64,000 bases of DNA from Lophium mytilinum (lineage: Eukaryota > Ascomycota > Dothideomycetes > Mytilinidiales > Mytilinidiaceae), in contig MU004191.1 in assembly GCA_010093605.1 (NCBI GenBank), positions 268,949-332,948 of the forward strand, given 5' to 3'. The notes beneath the pieces are model-generated. The model saw only the letters and a list, made by a program, of their open reading frames with translations. It was not told the origin of the DNA and did not search any database. Shown one piece after another: positions 14,949-26,395 of this stretch (the first letter of the stretch is position 1; the number at the start of each line of letters is the position of its first letter). The position numbers and the translations under genes are program-made.

Positions 14949-16600
14949 ATAATAGCGCCTTAGTTCTAGTATAATCTTTTATATACATAGCTCTTAATCT
15001 TCCTAACTACTATATATAACTATATATCTATATTCCCTACTAGCTTTTAACTCTACCCTAACTACTACTTCTCTAGCCCTACTTTCCTTAGAAAATAAGC
15101 GGGCGGATAGAATATATACTCTATTACTAGTGCTAGATATACTTTAATCTAGTATTATAGGGACAACCTAGCCCTTATATATACTAGTAATAGATAACTA
15201 TCTACTATATAATAATGCAGTAGAGAGAGGGAAAATAAAGCTACCTCTACTCTAATATCTCTAACTCTTCTTATAGTACTATATAAGATTATTTAGGATT
15301 ATATAAAATTATCTATAATTATTATAGCGTGCCCTCTATATTTTTACATTCTAAAAGAGACTCTAGCCTATTTCTTTAAGTATATTTTAGGTTCTATAAC
15401 TGCCCTGCTAGATAGAGAGTATATATTTTTATTACCTTTTAGCGCATAAGTATACTATAGGCTAGGTTATAAAATAATAGTATCCTAACTTCTAAGGTTA
15501 GAAGTATAATAGGAGAGACTATAAATAGAGGAGCGGTAACCTAAAATATAGATAGAAGAAGTAAAGTATACTAATATAGAGAGAAATAAGAGATATAGAA
15601 GAAGTAAATAGAAAGAAGGGGCTATAGAGGTAGTAGCATTATAGCTATAATACTAGAGGCTATTCTATAATATAAATATAAGAGACTACTGCTAGAGCTT
15701 ATATTAGTAGTAGAATAGTTATATACTTTTTATTATTTATAGATAGTTATATACCGCGGCCTAACTCTTAAATAATAGGTCTTAGTAGTAATATAGTAAG
15801 AGTCTACCTAAGAATATATTAAGTATCCTAATTATAATTTATAAGCCGGACCTAGCGCTAAATTATAGAATAGATAGATTATATCTTTTCTACCTATTCT
15901 CTATGCATTTATTAAATCTACTTTTTAACTACTACAGCCCTAACTTTACTATACTAACTATTTATAGAATAAAGATTAAACGTTCTAGCCTAAGTACTTA
16001 CTATTTCTACTTACTTCTACCCCCGCCTTATACTACTATAGAGAGGAAAGAGCGGTAAATAGAATTATTTTATAGTAGGATGTAGGTAGTATTATATATG
16101 GGGCATGTATATATTAGCTCTAGCACTACTAAGGCTAATTAGGTAAAAGATACTATAGAACTAAATTATTAATAGTTTAAAATAATAGATAATAATTAAG
16201 TATTATTAGACTATATAGTATATAGGTAAACTACTACTAGTCTATATAGTAATATTACCTGCGCTAGTAGTTTATATAGATATTATATAATTTATATAGT
16301 TTACTAGAAGTTTACGCCGTTCGCTACTAAGTACTAATAGCCCTAACTTTTGCAGTTTTAGGTTTTTCTAATAAATATTAGGGTTTAATTCTAGAGTTAG
16401 GTTTACATGCTAGTAGAGAGGAGGATTTAACTATAGATTAAGTTATTAACTTACACTAGAAATACTAAAAATTATTAGTATATAAGCTTTAATATATATA
16501 TAAAAGGCCTTACTAATAGCTAATATAGGTATATTAAAAAGTAGTTAAAAATTAATATATAACCTATCTAATAATCCTAGGCGCGCGCTTACAAAATTAG

Positions 16601-17307
16601 GGGGGGTGCACGGAGAAAAACGCTAAGGAATGTACTCCGTTTTGAATACGACAAATCGGGGTGGGTTGCGTCAGTTTGGAGTGCTCGCGGGACGCAGCTT
16701 TTGACGAGCCAGACACGGGAGACTCTTCCGCTGTGGCTCAGTTCTGCGGCGGCACACTGTGCACCTGCAGGGTTTCACTGATGGATGCCCGATGCTGCAC
16801 CGCCAGATGAAGACGGCTAGCTGGCCTCTTGGGCGTTGTGATTATACCAGAAATCTTGGTATAGTTGCCAGACCTCAAGCCTTGACGGCGAGTTCAGACC
16901 CCGCTACTGACTGCCATGCTTTGACACATGCCCCCTGCGCCCAGCGACGTCAATTTACGGTCATGAGAGTGGCTGCTTGCTTGTCTCAACCAGAGCTTTC
17001 TCTCTCTCTCCACAAACCTCTTCCGCTGCTCCTGCCAATCCGTCGCTACGTGACCTCCATTTCCCTCTCGCCGGCCTCGGACTACTAAATCCCTCGTACA
17101 CACTCCGCGCCGTATAGCTCGCGGAACAGCCCGAGTACCTCACCTCAACTAACCGAACATTCTTCCGTCACCTCCACCAATTCTCCCACCAGTCATTCAC
17201 TGAAACCCTCTTGTGGTGGACAACCGACAGAGACAGCTCACCACGACCCTTCTGTACTCCCCGCCTAACGAGCTCTAGCTTCCTGGACTCCTCCTCTCTC
17301 CAGCAAG
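16601..17307 (+). promoter_or_regulatory. TPS1 upstream region, next to the RIP boundary
   Basis: About 700 bp of normal-composition DNA separates the RIP-mutated block from the TPS1 start codon. It becomes C/T-rich towards the ATG, as is common for fungal 5' leaders. A perfect 7-bp inverted repeat with a 7-nt spacer (TATACCA...TGGTATA) lies at 16,843-16,863 and could be a factor site. The 109-codon open frame at 16,759-17,088 shows no family signature and I do not treat it as a gene. Confidence 0.4.
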
Positions 17308-19103
17308 ATGCCGGCTGCTACAGAAGAGCCCAAGACCGACGGCCGCCTGCTCCTCGTCTCCAATCGGTTGCCTATCACAATCAAGAGATCAGATGAGGGC
17401 AAATATGATTTCTCCATGTCCTCCGGGGGTCTCGTCAGCGGATTGAGCGGCCTCTCCAAGTCCACCACCTTCCAGTGGTACGGCTGGCCAGGTCTGGAGG
17501 TGCCCGAAAACGAGATACCCGAGTTGAAAGCGAGGCTGAAGGACGAATATAATGCGGTACCCATCATGCTGGACGACGAGCTCGCCGACAGGCATTACAA
17601 CGGCTTCTCAAGTTCGTATACACGTTGCGACACATGCAGTCTGCGTCGTGCAACCCAAAGCTAACAACTGTCCTCCAGATTCCATCCTCTGGCCACTCTT
17701 CCACTATCATCCCGGAGAAATCACATTCGACGAGTCGGCCTGGAATGCCTACACCGAAGCGAATCGCTTGTTCGCCCGAGCAATTGCCGCCGATGTGAAT
17801 GACAACGATATGGTTTGGGTTCACGATTACCATCTCATGCTGCTTCCTGCCATGCTACGTGAGGAAATTGGAACCTCCAAGAAAAACGTCAAACTAGGCT
17901 TCTTTCTACATACACCTTTCCCGAGTAGTGAGATATATCGGATTCTTCCAGTCCGCAACGAAATCCTACTCGGCGTACTCCATTGCGATCTCATTGGCTT
18001 CCATACCTACGACTACGCCCGCCACTTCCTGAGCAGCTGTTCAAGAATACTGTACGTTACTCCGAACTGATTTTGTTCCCTGAAGATGCATTTACTAACG
18101 TTTGTTGGCAGCGGAATGCCCACTACGCCAAATGGGGTTGAGTTCCAGGGCAAGCTCGTGACCGTCGGCGCATTCCCTATCGGCATTGATCCCGAGAAGT
18201 TCGAAGAAGGTCTCAAGAAGCCAAAAGTCCAAGAGCGCATAGCTACCCTAGAGCGAAAGTTTCAAGGTGTCAAGCTCATCGTGGGTGTAGATCGCCTTGA
18301 TTACATCAAGGGTGTACCTCAGAAGCTTCACGCTCTGGAGGTTTTCCTCACGGAGCACCCTGATCAAATAGGCAAGGTGGTACTGGTCCAGGTAGCAGTA
18401 CCTAGTCGACAGGACGTCGAGGAGTATCAAAATCTACGGGCGGTTGTGAATGAGCTTGTGGGAAGGATCAACGGCAAATTCGGTACGTTCAAGATAGAAG
18501 TTTGCACTATCTTACTAACATTGACAGGCACGATCGAGTTTATGCCCATCCACTTCATGCATAAATCCGTCTCATTTGACGAACTGATCGCTCTCTATGC
18601 CGTGTCTGACGTCTGTCTTGTGTCTTCCACCCGCGATGGCATGAACCTGGTCTCTTACGAATACATCGCTACGCAGCAGAAACGTCACGGAGTCATGATA
18701 CTGTCAGAGTTTACAGGAGCAGCACAGAGTCTGAACGGCAGCTTGGTAGTCAATCCGTGGAACACGGAAGAGTTGGCTGACGCGATCCACGACGCTGTGA
18801 CCATGGGCGATGAACAGCGTGCCATCAACTATCAGAAAATGGCCAAATACGTTAACAAGTACACGAGGTAGATAACTTGCTCTCACAAACCTCCAACCAT
18901 TCACTAATTTTACTTCCAGCGCGTGGTGGGGCCAGTCGTTCGTCCGCGAGCTCACGAGAATCTCAGAGCATGCCGAGAGCAAGCTCAAAGTTCGCCGGGG
19001 CTCAACCTTCGATTCCACAGACAGCAACGGTCAGCCCGCGGAACGACCATCGACTGCGCCAGAACGCATCGTCCCGGCCCCCGAAAAATCCGCGACGCTG
19101 TAG
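17308..19103 (+). CDS. TPS1: Alpha,alpha-trehalose-phosphate synthase (UDP-forming)
   Basis: Transfers glucose from UDP-glucose to glucose-6-phosphate to give trehalose-6-phosphate, the first step of trehalose synthesis and a checkpoint on glycolytic influx; cytosolic. Exons 17308-17611, 17679-18051, 18112-18482, 18528-18867 and 18920-19103 give 523 aa, the usual length for fungal Tps1. GT20 hallmarks are all present: SNRLPITI near residue 18, GWPG 59-62, WPLFHYHPG 106-114, HDYHL 150-154, HTPFPSSEIYR, GFHTYDYARHF, VDRLDYIKG, SSTRDGMNLVSYEY and SEFTGAAQSL. The 45-nt third intron is in frame and without a stop, but has GTACGT...CTAAC...CAG and interrupts the conserved GKFG/TIEFMP junction, so it should be removed. 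There is no C-terminal phosphatase domain, so this is Tps1 rather than Tps2. Confidence 0.96.
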
Positions 19104-20287
19104 ATTGGCTGCTCTTCTCAGCTCACCTTCTGTCACTATTCTCCCTTTTCGATCAAAATACCCCAAACACTTTGTAAAATCCAATTCACGATTGGCACGA
19201 AATCGCATGACGGCGCATACCACACGTGGGCGTGGAAGTCTAGAAGATGGAAACTGGTTGGCGTAGACGAGGGTGTCTGGTTAGATTGGATAGCGTCTCT
19301 TTCCGAGCTCGTTTGTCCCTTTCTGTCACCAACCGTGGCATCTTACCCCCTCCCCTTCTGTAACCTGTCTTCTCGTGTATGCATAGCTAAGACTAGCGAT
19401 GCGCCTAGCATCAACTATCCGGCTTGTTCTGTTTCGCTTGTACTCTGAGGTGCTCGCCGTTGCTTCTGGCTCTTTAACGCATTCTAGGAAACAGTCGAAC
19501 TGATCCCTGGTCATCAACTCTTGGGACACCTAACACGGTACCAGCAGGTTACGTATTTTGAAAGCCAATACAAAAGTGCAGCCGCTGAGGAATTGGCAGG
19601 CAGTTTAGTGCCCCAAATACGTCCTAGTCGGATGCATGAGCCATCCAACCGCCTAACCATGACAGTGCTCGAGAGCAACGTAAACTAGGTTCGCATTATC
19701 AGAGCGCACCGAAGAAACCTAAGCAGTGACAAGAACGGGATCATGGCTGAATCGAGATTTTCAAAAGTCCGTAGGAAGTCCTCCTATCTTCGTTTCTAAA
19801 ACTGCATCGTAAGCTACCTTGCTTAATATGTACAAGTTTGATCTACTGTCTCTTATAAGACATTGTATGTTTGCCAAAGCCACAGTAAAAGTACCACTCT
19901 CAATGTTGTAATGGTTCCTAGCCATGGAACCCGAACTTTGTACCATCGGATTCTCACCAAAGCCATCTCATCTGTGGAACCGAATCATCGCCCACTCATA
20001 TGGACCAGGGCCAGAAACCTGAACGCAGCCACCCAAGGAAACATTGCGCCGATCTTCACGATGTAGAGAAAGCAACTTGGTAAGATGAATTAAGGTCCAC
20101 ATCAAAACATGGTACCGACATCAGAGCGCATCGACACGGGATATATATTCAATCTGCCATCTGCATTTTTCTTGACAACTCGCACACACAGTGTACCTCT
20201 CTCCAATACCTCTCACATACTCCAACTCTTTTCCAATACCTTCCACGAATAGATATGTGCCTAGGCTAGTTCTACACTACTCTCGTC
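19104..20287. other. Intergenic region, no gene seen
   Basis: This holds the 3' end of TPS1 and the upstream region of the next gene. Open frames are short and lack codon bias or motifs. A TATA-like TATATAT lies at 20,142-20,148, about 140 bp before the next ATG, and is a plausible promoter element. Confidence 0.5.
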
Positions 20288-21424
20288 ATGGCCTCCACCC
20301 ACCAGCACGCCTCGAACCAGGCCGCGAAGCCGGCACTTGGGCGCGACAGAAAGTTTACTGCTCACAAACATCCTACGTCTTTTGACTCGGTCGAGGAGGA
20401 GTCGCCTGACTCCATCAACTCCTATCTCTCGTCTTCTTCTTCTCCACGCTCCTCGCACAAATCGATCAGAGATATCCGCGCCTGGCTTCGTGGCCTCCAC
20501 CGCCATGCTCAACACGCCCGCTTCCCCACCTCATCTCCCTCTGTACCCAGCTCGCTCTCTATCCCCTTCGCCCTACCGCCGCCCGCCATCCCCACCACCC
20601 CGTCCACCTCTTCCGAATCCACGCAAGAGTCCGCCTCCTGGAAAGTGTTTAGCGCCCGCTCGCTACTCACCCGCCACCACTTCCTGAAACAATGGAAAAG
20701 CTACTTACGAGAGCGCTCAGAAGAGCTCGCGCGCTCGGAGAAGCAGAAGTACGGCTCCATGCCGCCGACGCCGGTTCTGCTCGCACAGGACAACGAGGAG
20801 ATGATACCGCTTCTGTTTCTGGGATCGCAGGAGTACCCGCACTGCGCTATCACGATCGCGGTCACGCCGCCGACGCCGGTCCTGGGCCCTATGCCGCCGA
20901 CGCCCGTCCTACGACCACAGGAAGACGTGGGCATGATACCGGTGCTGGACCTGGACCTAGACGCGCAGGAGGGTTGGGGGACACCTCAAGAGATCTTAGT
21001 GCACCTAGAGGAGCAAGGGTACGAGTACGCCATCGAGATGGTAATCATGCCGCCGACACCCGTCCTGCGACCGCAGGCAGACGTGGGCGTGATACCGGTG
21101 CTGGTTCTGGACGCGCAGGAGGGTTGGGGGACAGCGCAAGAGATCCTAGCGCAGCTGACAGTGCCGGAAGGCGAGTGGGAGGGGAGCGGGGTGGGTGGGT
21201 TGAAGAGGTCGAATGCGGTTAGGGGAAGGAAGGAGAGGGGGGTGCGACGGGTTGGGAGGGGGGAGAGGCAGGTGGGGAGAGCGGCGGGGAGGGAGGTGCT
21301 GAGGGGAGAGGAGATTGTTGAGGAAGTGAAGAGGGGCATTGAGGAGTGGCGGCGGAGGGCGAGGCGGGATAGGAGGTTGAAGAGGAGGTGTAAGTGGCTT
21401 GTTAAGATGGGGTTGGTGAGGTGA
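20288..21424 (+). CDS. Hypothetical protein with PPTPVL repeats
   Basis: Uninterrupted 378-aa ORF with an ATG start and a TATA-like box about 140 bp upstream. I do not recognise a family. The N-terminal third is Ser/Pro-rich and low-complexity. The middle has four PPTPVL motifs from about residue 159. The last two sit in longer repeats (PPTPVLRPQ.DVG.IPVL...DAQEGWGT.QEIL) of roughly 60 residues. The C-terminal ~80 residues are strongly basic (Arg/Lys) and encoded by a G/A-rich strand. There is no signal peptide or membrane segment. The low complexity suggests a disordered protein; a nucleic-acid-binding tail is only a guess. The single exon and repeats fit a young or lineage-specific gene. 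Confidence 0.6.
   Translation: MASTHQHASNQAAKPALGRDRKFTAHKHPTSFDSVEEESPDSINSYLSSSSSPRSSHKSIRDIRAWLRGLHRHAQHARFPTSSPSVPSSLSIPFALPPPAIPTTPSTSSESTQESASWKVFSARSLLTRHHFLKQWKSYLRERSEELARSEKQKYGSMPPTPVLLAQDNEEMIPLLFLGSQEYPHCAITIAVTPPTPVLGPMPPTPVLRPQEDVGMIPVLDLDLDAQEGWGTPQEILVHLEEQGYEYAIEMVIMPPTPVLRPQADVGVIPVLVLDAQEGWGTAQEILAQLTVPEGEWEGSGVGGLKRSNAVRGRKERGVRRVGRGERQVGRAAGREVLRGEEIVEEVKRGIEEWRRRARRDRRLKRRCKWLVKMGLVR
21160..21420 (+). other. G/A-rich strand-asymmetric tract with G-runs
   Basis: The coding strand of the basic C-terminal tail carries many runs of three to six G (GGGGAGCGGGG, GAGGGGGG and similar) and few C or T. Such tracts can form G-quadruplexes and often expand or contract. It lies inside the repeat protein gene. 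Confidence 0.5.
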
Positions 21425-23338
21425 GGATTCTGGTGACGAGGGTATGGCGGTTTGGTGAGCTCTTCTGGGAAGACTTGTGTTGGGTATACGGCGGGAGCTT
21501 GGAGGGTGAGAATTGAGAGGCTTGGATGAAGTCTTTTAGTGGTGCTGGTTTGGATAGAACAGTTTAGAGATGGGGTGGTCTGGTGGAAGTTCTATTGGGG
21601 TGTGGTATCTGGAATTTGGAGTTTAAGTTTCAGTATTATAAACGTTGAAACAAGTAAAAAATGAATGGAACGGCGAAAGTTGCCGTATATGCTAAATTAA
21701 TGATAATGATGTAAGTGCCATAGCACCATATACAGGGTACTGTAGGTTCTGTGATAAATCTGAATCTTGACGTTGATGACTGTAATTTTTTCGAATTAAT
21801 AGCGTCGTGAAGAGCGTAGTTGCTTGCCTAGTCTGCAACTTGACGTGTGTGTTGGAAACAAATGTCAGTCTATACGAATATGATTTGGTCTATACTGGTA
21901 TGCGTGAGTACGAACACGTCTGCCACCAATCCTACTGGGACTAGTTTCTCGCTTAGACCATCCGTATTGCAGAATGCTATAAAACAATAACGGATCTAGT
22001 TGCTGAGCTAGGTGTGCAGCTTTCATAACAGTATTAGGGAGTGAAGGGCTTCTGTAGATTGCAACCCAGAGTTAGGTTGGTACATGTTCGATATATGATG
22101 CAATAGCTAATTCTATAGTTCCATAGGTACGGAAACAGTCCGCTGTGAATGATGTTTGTGCTAGAGCACTAGACACGTGGGAGCTCTTCGCCGGACCCGA
22201 CAAGCTCTTCGCCGGACCCGACGGGCCCGAAGACTGTCCTTAGAACATCCGCTAGAAGGGGGTAGCGACAGAAATAGAACCGAATCAATGTCAGGATTCA
22301 GGAGAAGTATGCCGTGTGTATGCCTCGCAGGATAAGCGAGCATTATATCAGATTCAGCTGGTTCCCGCAGCCATCCGAGCCACAAACCGCGTCAACAAGC
22401 ATACATTGAAGCTTAATTGCTAGTGGCATGCGCGCAATGGATCCGGATTGAGACAGTGGAGCGTGGCTCAGGGCGGAGGCTCTCACTTGAAACATCTGCG
22501 ACGAGTTGATACTGGGTCGCAAGCTGATGACCCCTGGAGAAGGTAATTTCGAATACTTGTAACCGATGCGAGTAGAGGCGTCCAGTGTCAAAGATTGCGT
22601 CAGATGCTGCGGCAAGCCATACGAAACACTGCAGTCCAACAGGCAGCAATGAGTCTTGAGCATTCGAGGAAGCTCGTATGCTCGAGACGGCAGGGCTGTT
22701 GCTTACAATTAGCTGCTGCGCCACTAGGGAGCACAGACGTCCTAGGTTTTCACAGCCAACCGTTGTGGTCAGTGTACGGCAGGCTAACCGCAATGCGTGA
22801 TGCTTGCGAAAAGTCACTCTTCGCAGGTGAACGACTCCGAACGGCGACACTCTCGCTCCGACGCCCCGATGGCTATTTGCAGTCAAGCACCTCGATTGCG
22901 CCCTATCCCCAGGTACAATTCTCTCGTATCATTCGGCCAACCGAAGCGTGTCGTTGTGCCTGGCCTGATAGCTCTCCCATTCTGCGGTTCTAGATATGGA
23001 CCAGTGCACTTGGCACACTGCTCTCTCCTCGCATTGACGCGCCATCATCGTCTCCCCGGTTGCTCAACTTACCTGTTGTGCTCGGCCCGACCGTTCTATA
23101 CCCTATTATCACTTTCAGGCTTCGATCGCTTACGAGGACTTACTCCCAGGGCGTCTGAAAGTCTGAATGGGAGACGTGTGCTTCGGGGCGGAGTGTGTCC
23201 CTGAGGTTCTTCATAGCGTACTTCTATCGTGGACTGCCTGTACTGAGGCTCCAATATCTGGATCAATGCTAGACTCGTGCCTGGCAAAATTCCACGTCTG
23301 AGTCATCACTCTTTTCTACTTTGCCTTCAGTTCGTATC
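21425..23338. other. 1.9 kb intergenic region, no supported gene
   Basis: Several open frames of 60-157 codons overlap on both strands (the longest is minus-strand 22,413-22,886) but show no motif, no ATG context and no intron structure. A 20-bp sequence, AGCTCTTCGCCGGACCCGAC, is directly repeated at 22,182-22,201 and 22,203-22,222. The rest is the probable 3' UTR of the repeat protein and the promoter of the Zn2Cys6 gene. Confidence 0.5.
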
Positions 23339-25474
23339 ATGGTGTACACGGGAAAGCCAAGCCGGGGGTGTCAGATGTGCAAAACCCGCCGCATTAAAGT
23401 AGGTCCTGAACGGAAGACCTTGCGATGTGGCAACCCTCTTCATCCGCCGACTTCCACTCTGTGTGCTGATTGTGGCATAGTGTGATGAAAAACGTCCCAT
23501 CTGCACCCAGTGCAAGAAATCTGGTCGTACATGTCCAGGTTCGTCTACCTGTTCTGGATGCTACGGCCGTACTAACATAGATATCTACATAGGATACCAG
23601 GATGAGTTCGACCTTATCTTCCGAGATGAGAACATAGTGCAGGAGCGTAAAGCAAGAAAAGCTTCAGGGGCTACATCTACCTCCCAAGGATCGTCCTCAA
23701 AGTGAGTAGCTAGCATCCGTATCTGCCTCTTTTTTGTACTCAAAGTCATCCGTATCACCTCTATCTAAGTCTCAACCGCTTTTTTCGCGGTATTCATGCG
23801 TATGGCTCCCAAAGGAGCAGTGCTTGCGATTCCCACGTAATTCTTCCAACACGGGCTGACACCTTCTGGGCAGAGCATCGCCTCGTTCTTCCTCCGAGCA
23901 GAGTCCTGTTTCGACTCTTACACTCCGTTCAGAGAGTCCACATTCACAGACGTTGCCGGCGAATGACGGTTCCCCTCCCTACCTTCTTCCCACAGATCTC
24001 ACACTGTTCCAGGCCTACCTATGGCAACAGGGAAATGCAGTACCTGCAGTATTCCCACCGTCGACGGAGGCTCAAGCCACCGCATTCTTCTTCCGTAATT
24101 TCGTTGTATTACCGCAGCAAGCAGAGAGCATGCGCGGATTTCTTGAATTGCTAGTCCCAAAGTATAATGAAGAATCGCCCTCCTCCGCCCTCCACTCTGC
24201 TACACATGCTGTTGCACTCTCTACGTTAGGAAATTACCCTGGCAGGCAAAATCTACTACAAGAAGCGTCTATAGCGTATGGTCAAGCATTGACCAAGCTT
24301 AATGTGGCGCTGCAAGACCCAGTAGAATCCAAATCTGATGCTACCATATTAGCAGTACTGCTGTTCTCGCTCTATGAGGTATGCTATCTGAAAGCGACTC
24401 CAAAATGCTTCGTCTGACGTTGAAGTACAGGCTATCATGGCAACCGCTGAAACGGTCAACGCATGGGCGAACCACGTTGATGGAGCCGTGGCTCTCGTCA
24501 AACTCCGAGGCAATGAACAGTTCAAGAACCCGTATTCGTATAGTGTGTTCCGAGCTGTGCGGACAATGATGGTGCGTAGCCCGAGCGCCCTGTTATCTTT
24601 GGCTTCAATTGAGCTAATCCGACACAGATCACAAGCTGCGTGCAACGGTCGATGTCAGTCACAGAATTTCCAGGCGAGTACGGCTGGATTGGCTCCGAGC
24701 ACAGCGAAGAAAACGCGGCAAACCGCCTCACATTGATATCCATCGACCTACCAAACGTGCGGACGCGCGCTCACGACCTCCTCACTAGCGAAAAAACTCC
24801 TGAGACCGAAGTGGAAGTGCTGTCCTTGATGGAGTACGCACAGATGGTAGACGCGAACCTCGAGAATTGGGCTCACACGCTGCCTGACGACTGGAATTTC
24901 CGAACGACGAAGATGGTGTACGACATGCCGGAGGATGTGGAAAATGCGAACGAATGGCCGGGCCCGCAGCACACGTACGGAGACGTCTTCATTGCAAACA
25001 TTGTCAACGACTACCGCGTCAGCCGGATATTTTGTCAGAGCGTCATTCTAGGGTGCGTCACATGGCTGGCACTGGAGCAGGAGGACCACCGGATAGAACG
25101 CAAGTGCGCGCGCGCCCGCTTCGTCATCCAAGCCATGACGGACGAGATTGCAGCGAGTGTTCCTTTCCACATGAACTACGACCTGCAGCCGGTGGCGAAG
25201 CAGCTCGGTCAGGACCAGTCAGGTTAGTTCGAGATACTCCGTCGGTGTGGGTAATACTGACACCAACTTAGCTGCTGAAGCATTAGGGGGCTACTTCCTC
25301 GTTTGGCCACTCTTCGTGGCTGGGAATACAGATGTTGTGCCCATAAACCAGAGGAAGTGGTTTCTAGGGCGACTCAACCTCATCGGCCGCGAGTTTGGTC
25401 TGAGCAATGCTCAGATACTCGCGATGGCGCGTCGACACGTGCTTACGTGCGGTCCAATCTACGTCTACCCATGA
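23339..25474 (+). CDS. Zn2Cys6 fungal transcription factor
   Basis: Nuclear DNA-binding regulator. Exons 23339-23398, 23481-23538, 23593-23701, 23874-24378, 24431-24571, 24628-25222 and 25272-25474 give 556 aa. The binuclear cluster is complete: Cys 11, 14, 21, 28, 31 and 38 with spacing CX2CX6CX6CX2CX6C, split by intron 1 directly before Cys21. It is followed by a basic linker (RKARKAS), a Ser/Pro-rich stretch, and a helical region of the fungal-specific type (LFSLYEAIMATAETVNAW...), resembling the group once called C6-finger/sterol-uptake-like regulators. The target genes are unknown. The nearest possible target is the P450 gene 7 kb away, with SEC24 between them, so there is no evidence of a cluster. 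The 172-nt intron 3 is the least certain junction. Confidence 0.9.
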
Positions 25475-26395
25475 TGAGAGACGCAGAGAGGGACAATGCG
25501 CATACAATGAGTGTAGATTCTGGTCAGCGAGCTCACATTACTTCTTTCATCTGATGTATTACAACCCTCCCACCGGCCTTTTCTTTCCAAGTCGTCGGAG
25601 TTTTAGATAATGCTGGGACGTACTGTACGATTGGGGTAATAAGATGAATGTACTGCTAATAGAAAGGTAAATATTATAATATGAAAGAGCGTAAACATCC
25701 TTGCTTATGACCGATCGAATATTACTGAAAGGGCGATCAATTTTGAGCGGAAGCACACTAGAATGAGGTATCATTGGACCTTCAAGCATTGAAGCTCTTA
25801 CCTGAAACTGTGATATTTCTCAGTTTATTTATTTCCGTTTGGATGGCTTGAGGTGCTCCTGGTCAATTTAATTCGGAACTATAACAGCAGCTCCATCCGC
25901 ACGTTACGTTTGATATGATTGGCTGAGCGGTCGATATATGTGAGCTTGGTTCAACCTTGAAGGAAACTATCTTATCATCACGGATCTGATCAGCGGTGAA
26001 TTGAACCCCTGTTCTAGCCAATGCTGTGGCTCCTGATTCAAGATACTGCTTAGGTAGAGTGCTCTGGTAGTGGTGTATCAGACTGCAATATTGCTCCATG
26101 TTAACCTTGGAAGGAGACAGAGTGTCCTTGGCACTAGCTAAGCCGGATTGGAGGGGCATCTAGAATTAAAAACCCCAGATTTCCACAACCACCATCACTT
26201 CGAACGCGTGCACCCTCCTGCTCGGGCACAAGCCTCGTGGACTCCTTTCTAGGATATGTTCTTTCGAACGCCGCTGCGCGATCTACTCCCATCGCCCGGC
26301 CTGTGATTACGACCCCTTGACCGAATCTTCCACCGTGCCAGCATCCGCTGGTGACCTCCGCACCGCCAGAACCCTCCCAGGTCACCACCGCCAAA
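25475..26395. other. Intergenic region upstream of SEC24
   Basis: No gene seen in about 920 bp. The part from about 26,160 is C-rich and probably the SEC24 leader. A minus-strand frame at 26,134-26,547 overlaps the SEC24 start and is a shadow. Confidence 0.5.

Larger units (their letters stand above)
11597..16378 (+). repeat. Left arm of a ~4.8 kb inverted repeat
   Basis: This segment matches, in reverse complement, the sequence at 59,118-63,905. Paired positions sum to about 75,495 at every point checked (for example 16,370 with 59,125; 13,845 with 61,650; 11,600 with 63,900), so the arms are nearly colinear. Differences are mostly C/T and G/A, fitting independent RIP of two copies. It contains gag-like debris, a 48-bp tandem repeat (14,843-14,948) and a TATA-like TATAAAAGCC near 14,457 that could belong to an LTR promoter. 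Confidence 0.8.
1..16600. repeat. AT-rich, RIP-mutated repeat block (left)
   Basis: Composition changes abruptly near 16,600. Upstream, CpA and TpG are nearly absent and TpA-containing triplets (CTA, TAG, TAA, ATA) dominate, while CpG-containing words such as GCGC survive. This is the expected outcome of repeat-induced point mutation (CpA to TpA on both strands) of transposon DNA. No intact gene is visible. Relic reading frames can be followed because their stops are almost all TAG or TAA at likely former Gln or Trp codons. Subregions I could interpret are listed separately. Stretches 1-2,760, 5,220-7,530 and 10,090-11,597 show only unclassified debris. Confidence 0.9.

Noticed and set aside
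16759-17088. 109-codon plus-strand frame upstream of TPS1
   Set aside because: No motif or homology visible, and it lies in the expected TPS1 promoter and leader with two overlapping minus-strand frames of similar length.
22413-22886. 157-codon minus-strand frame
   Set aside because: No recognised domain, no clear start context, and several competing frames on both strands.
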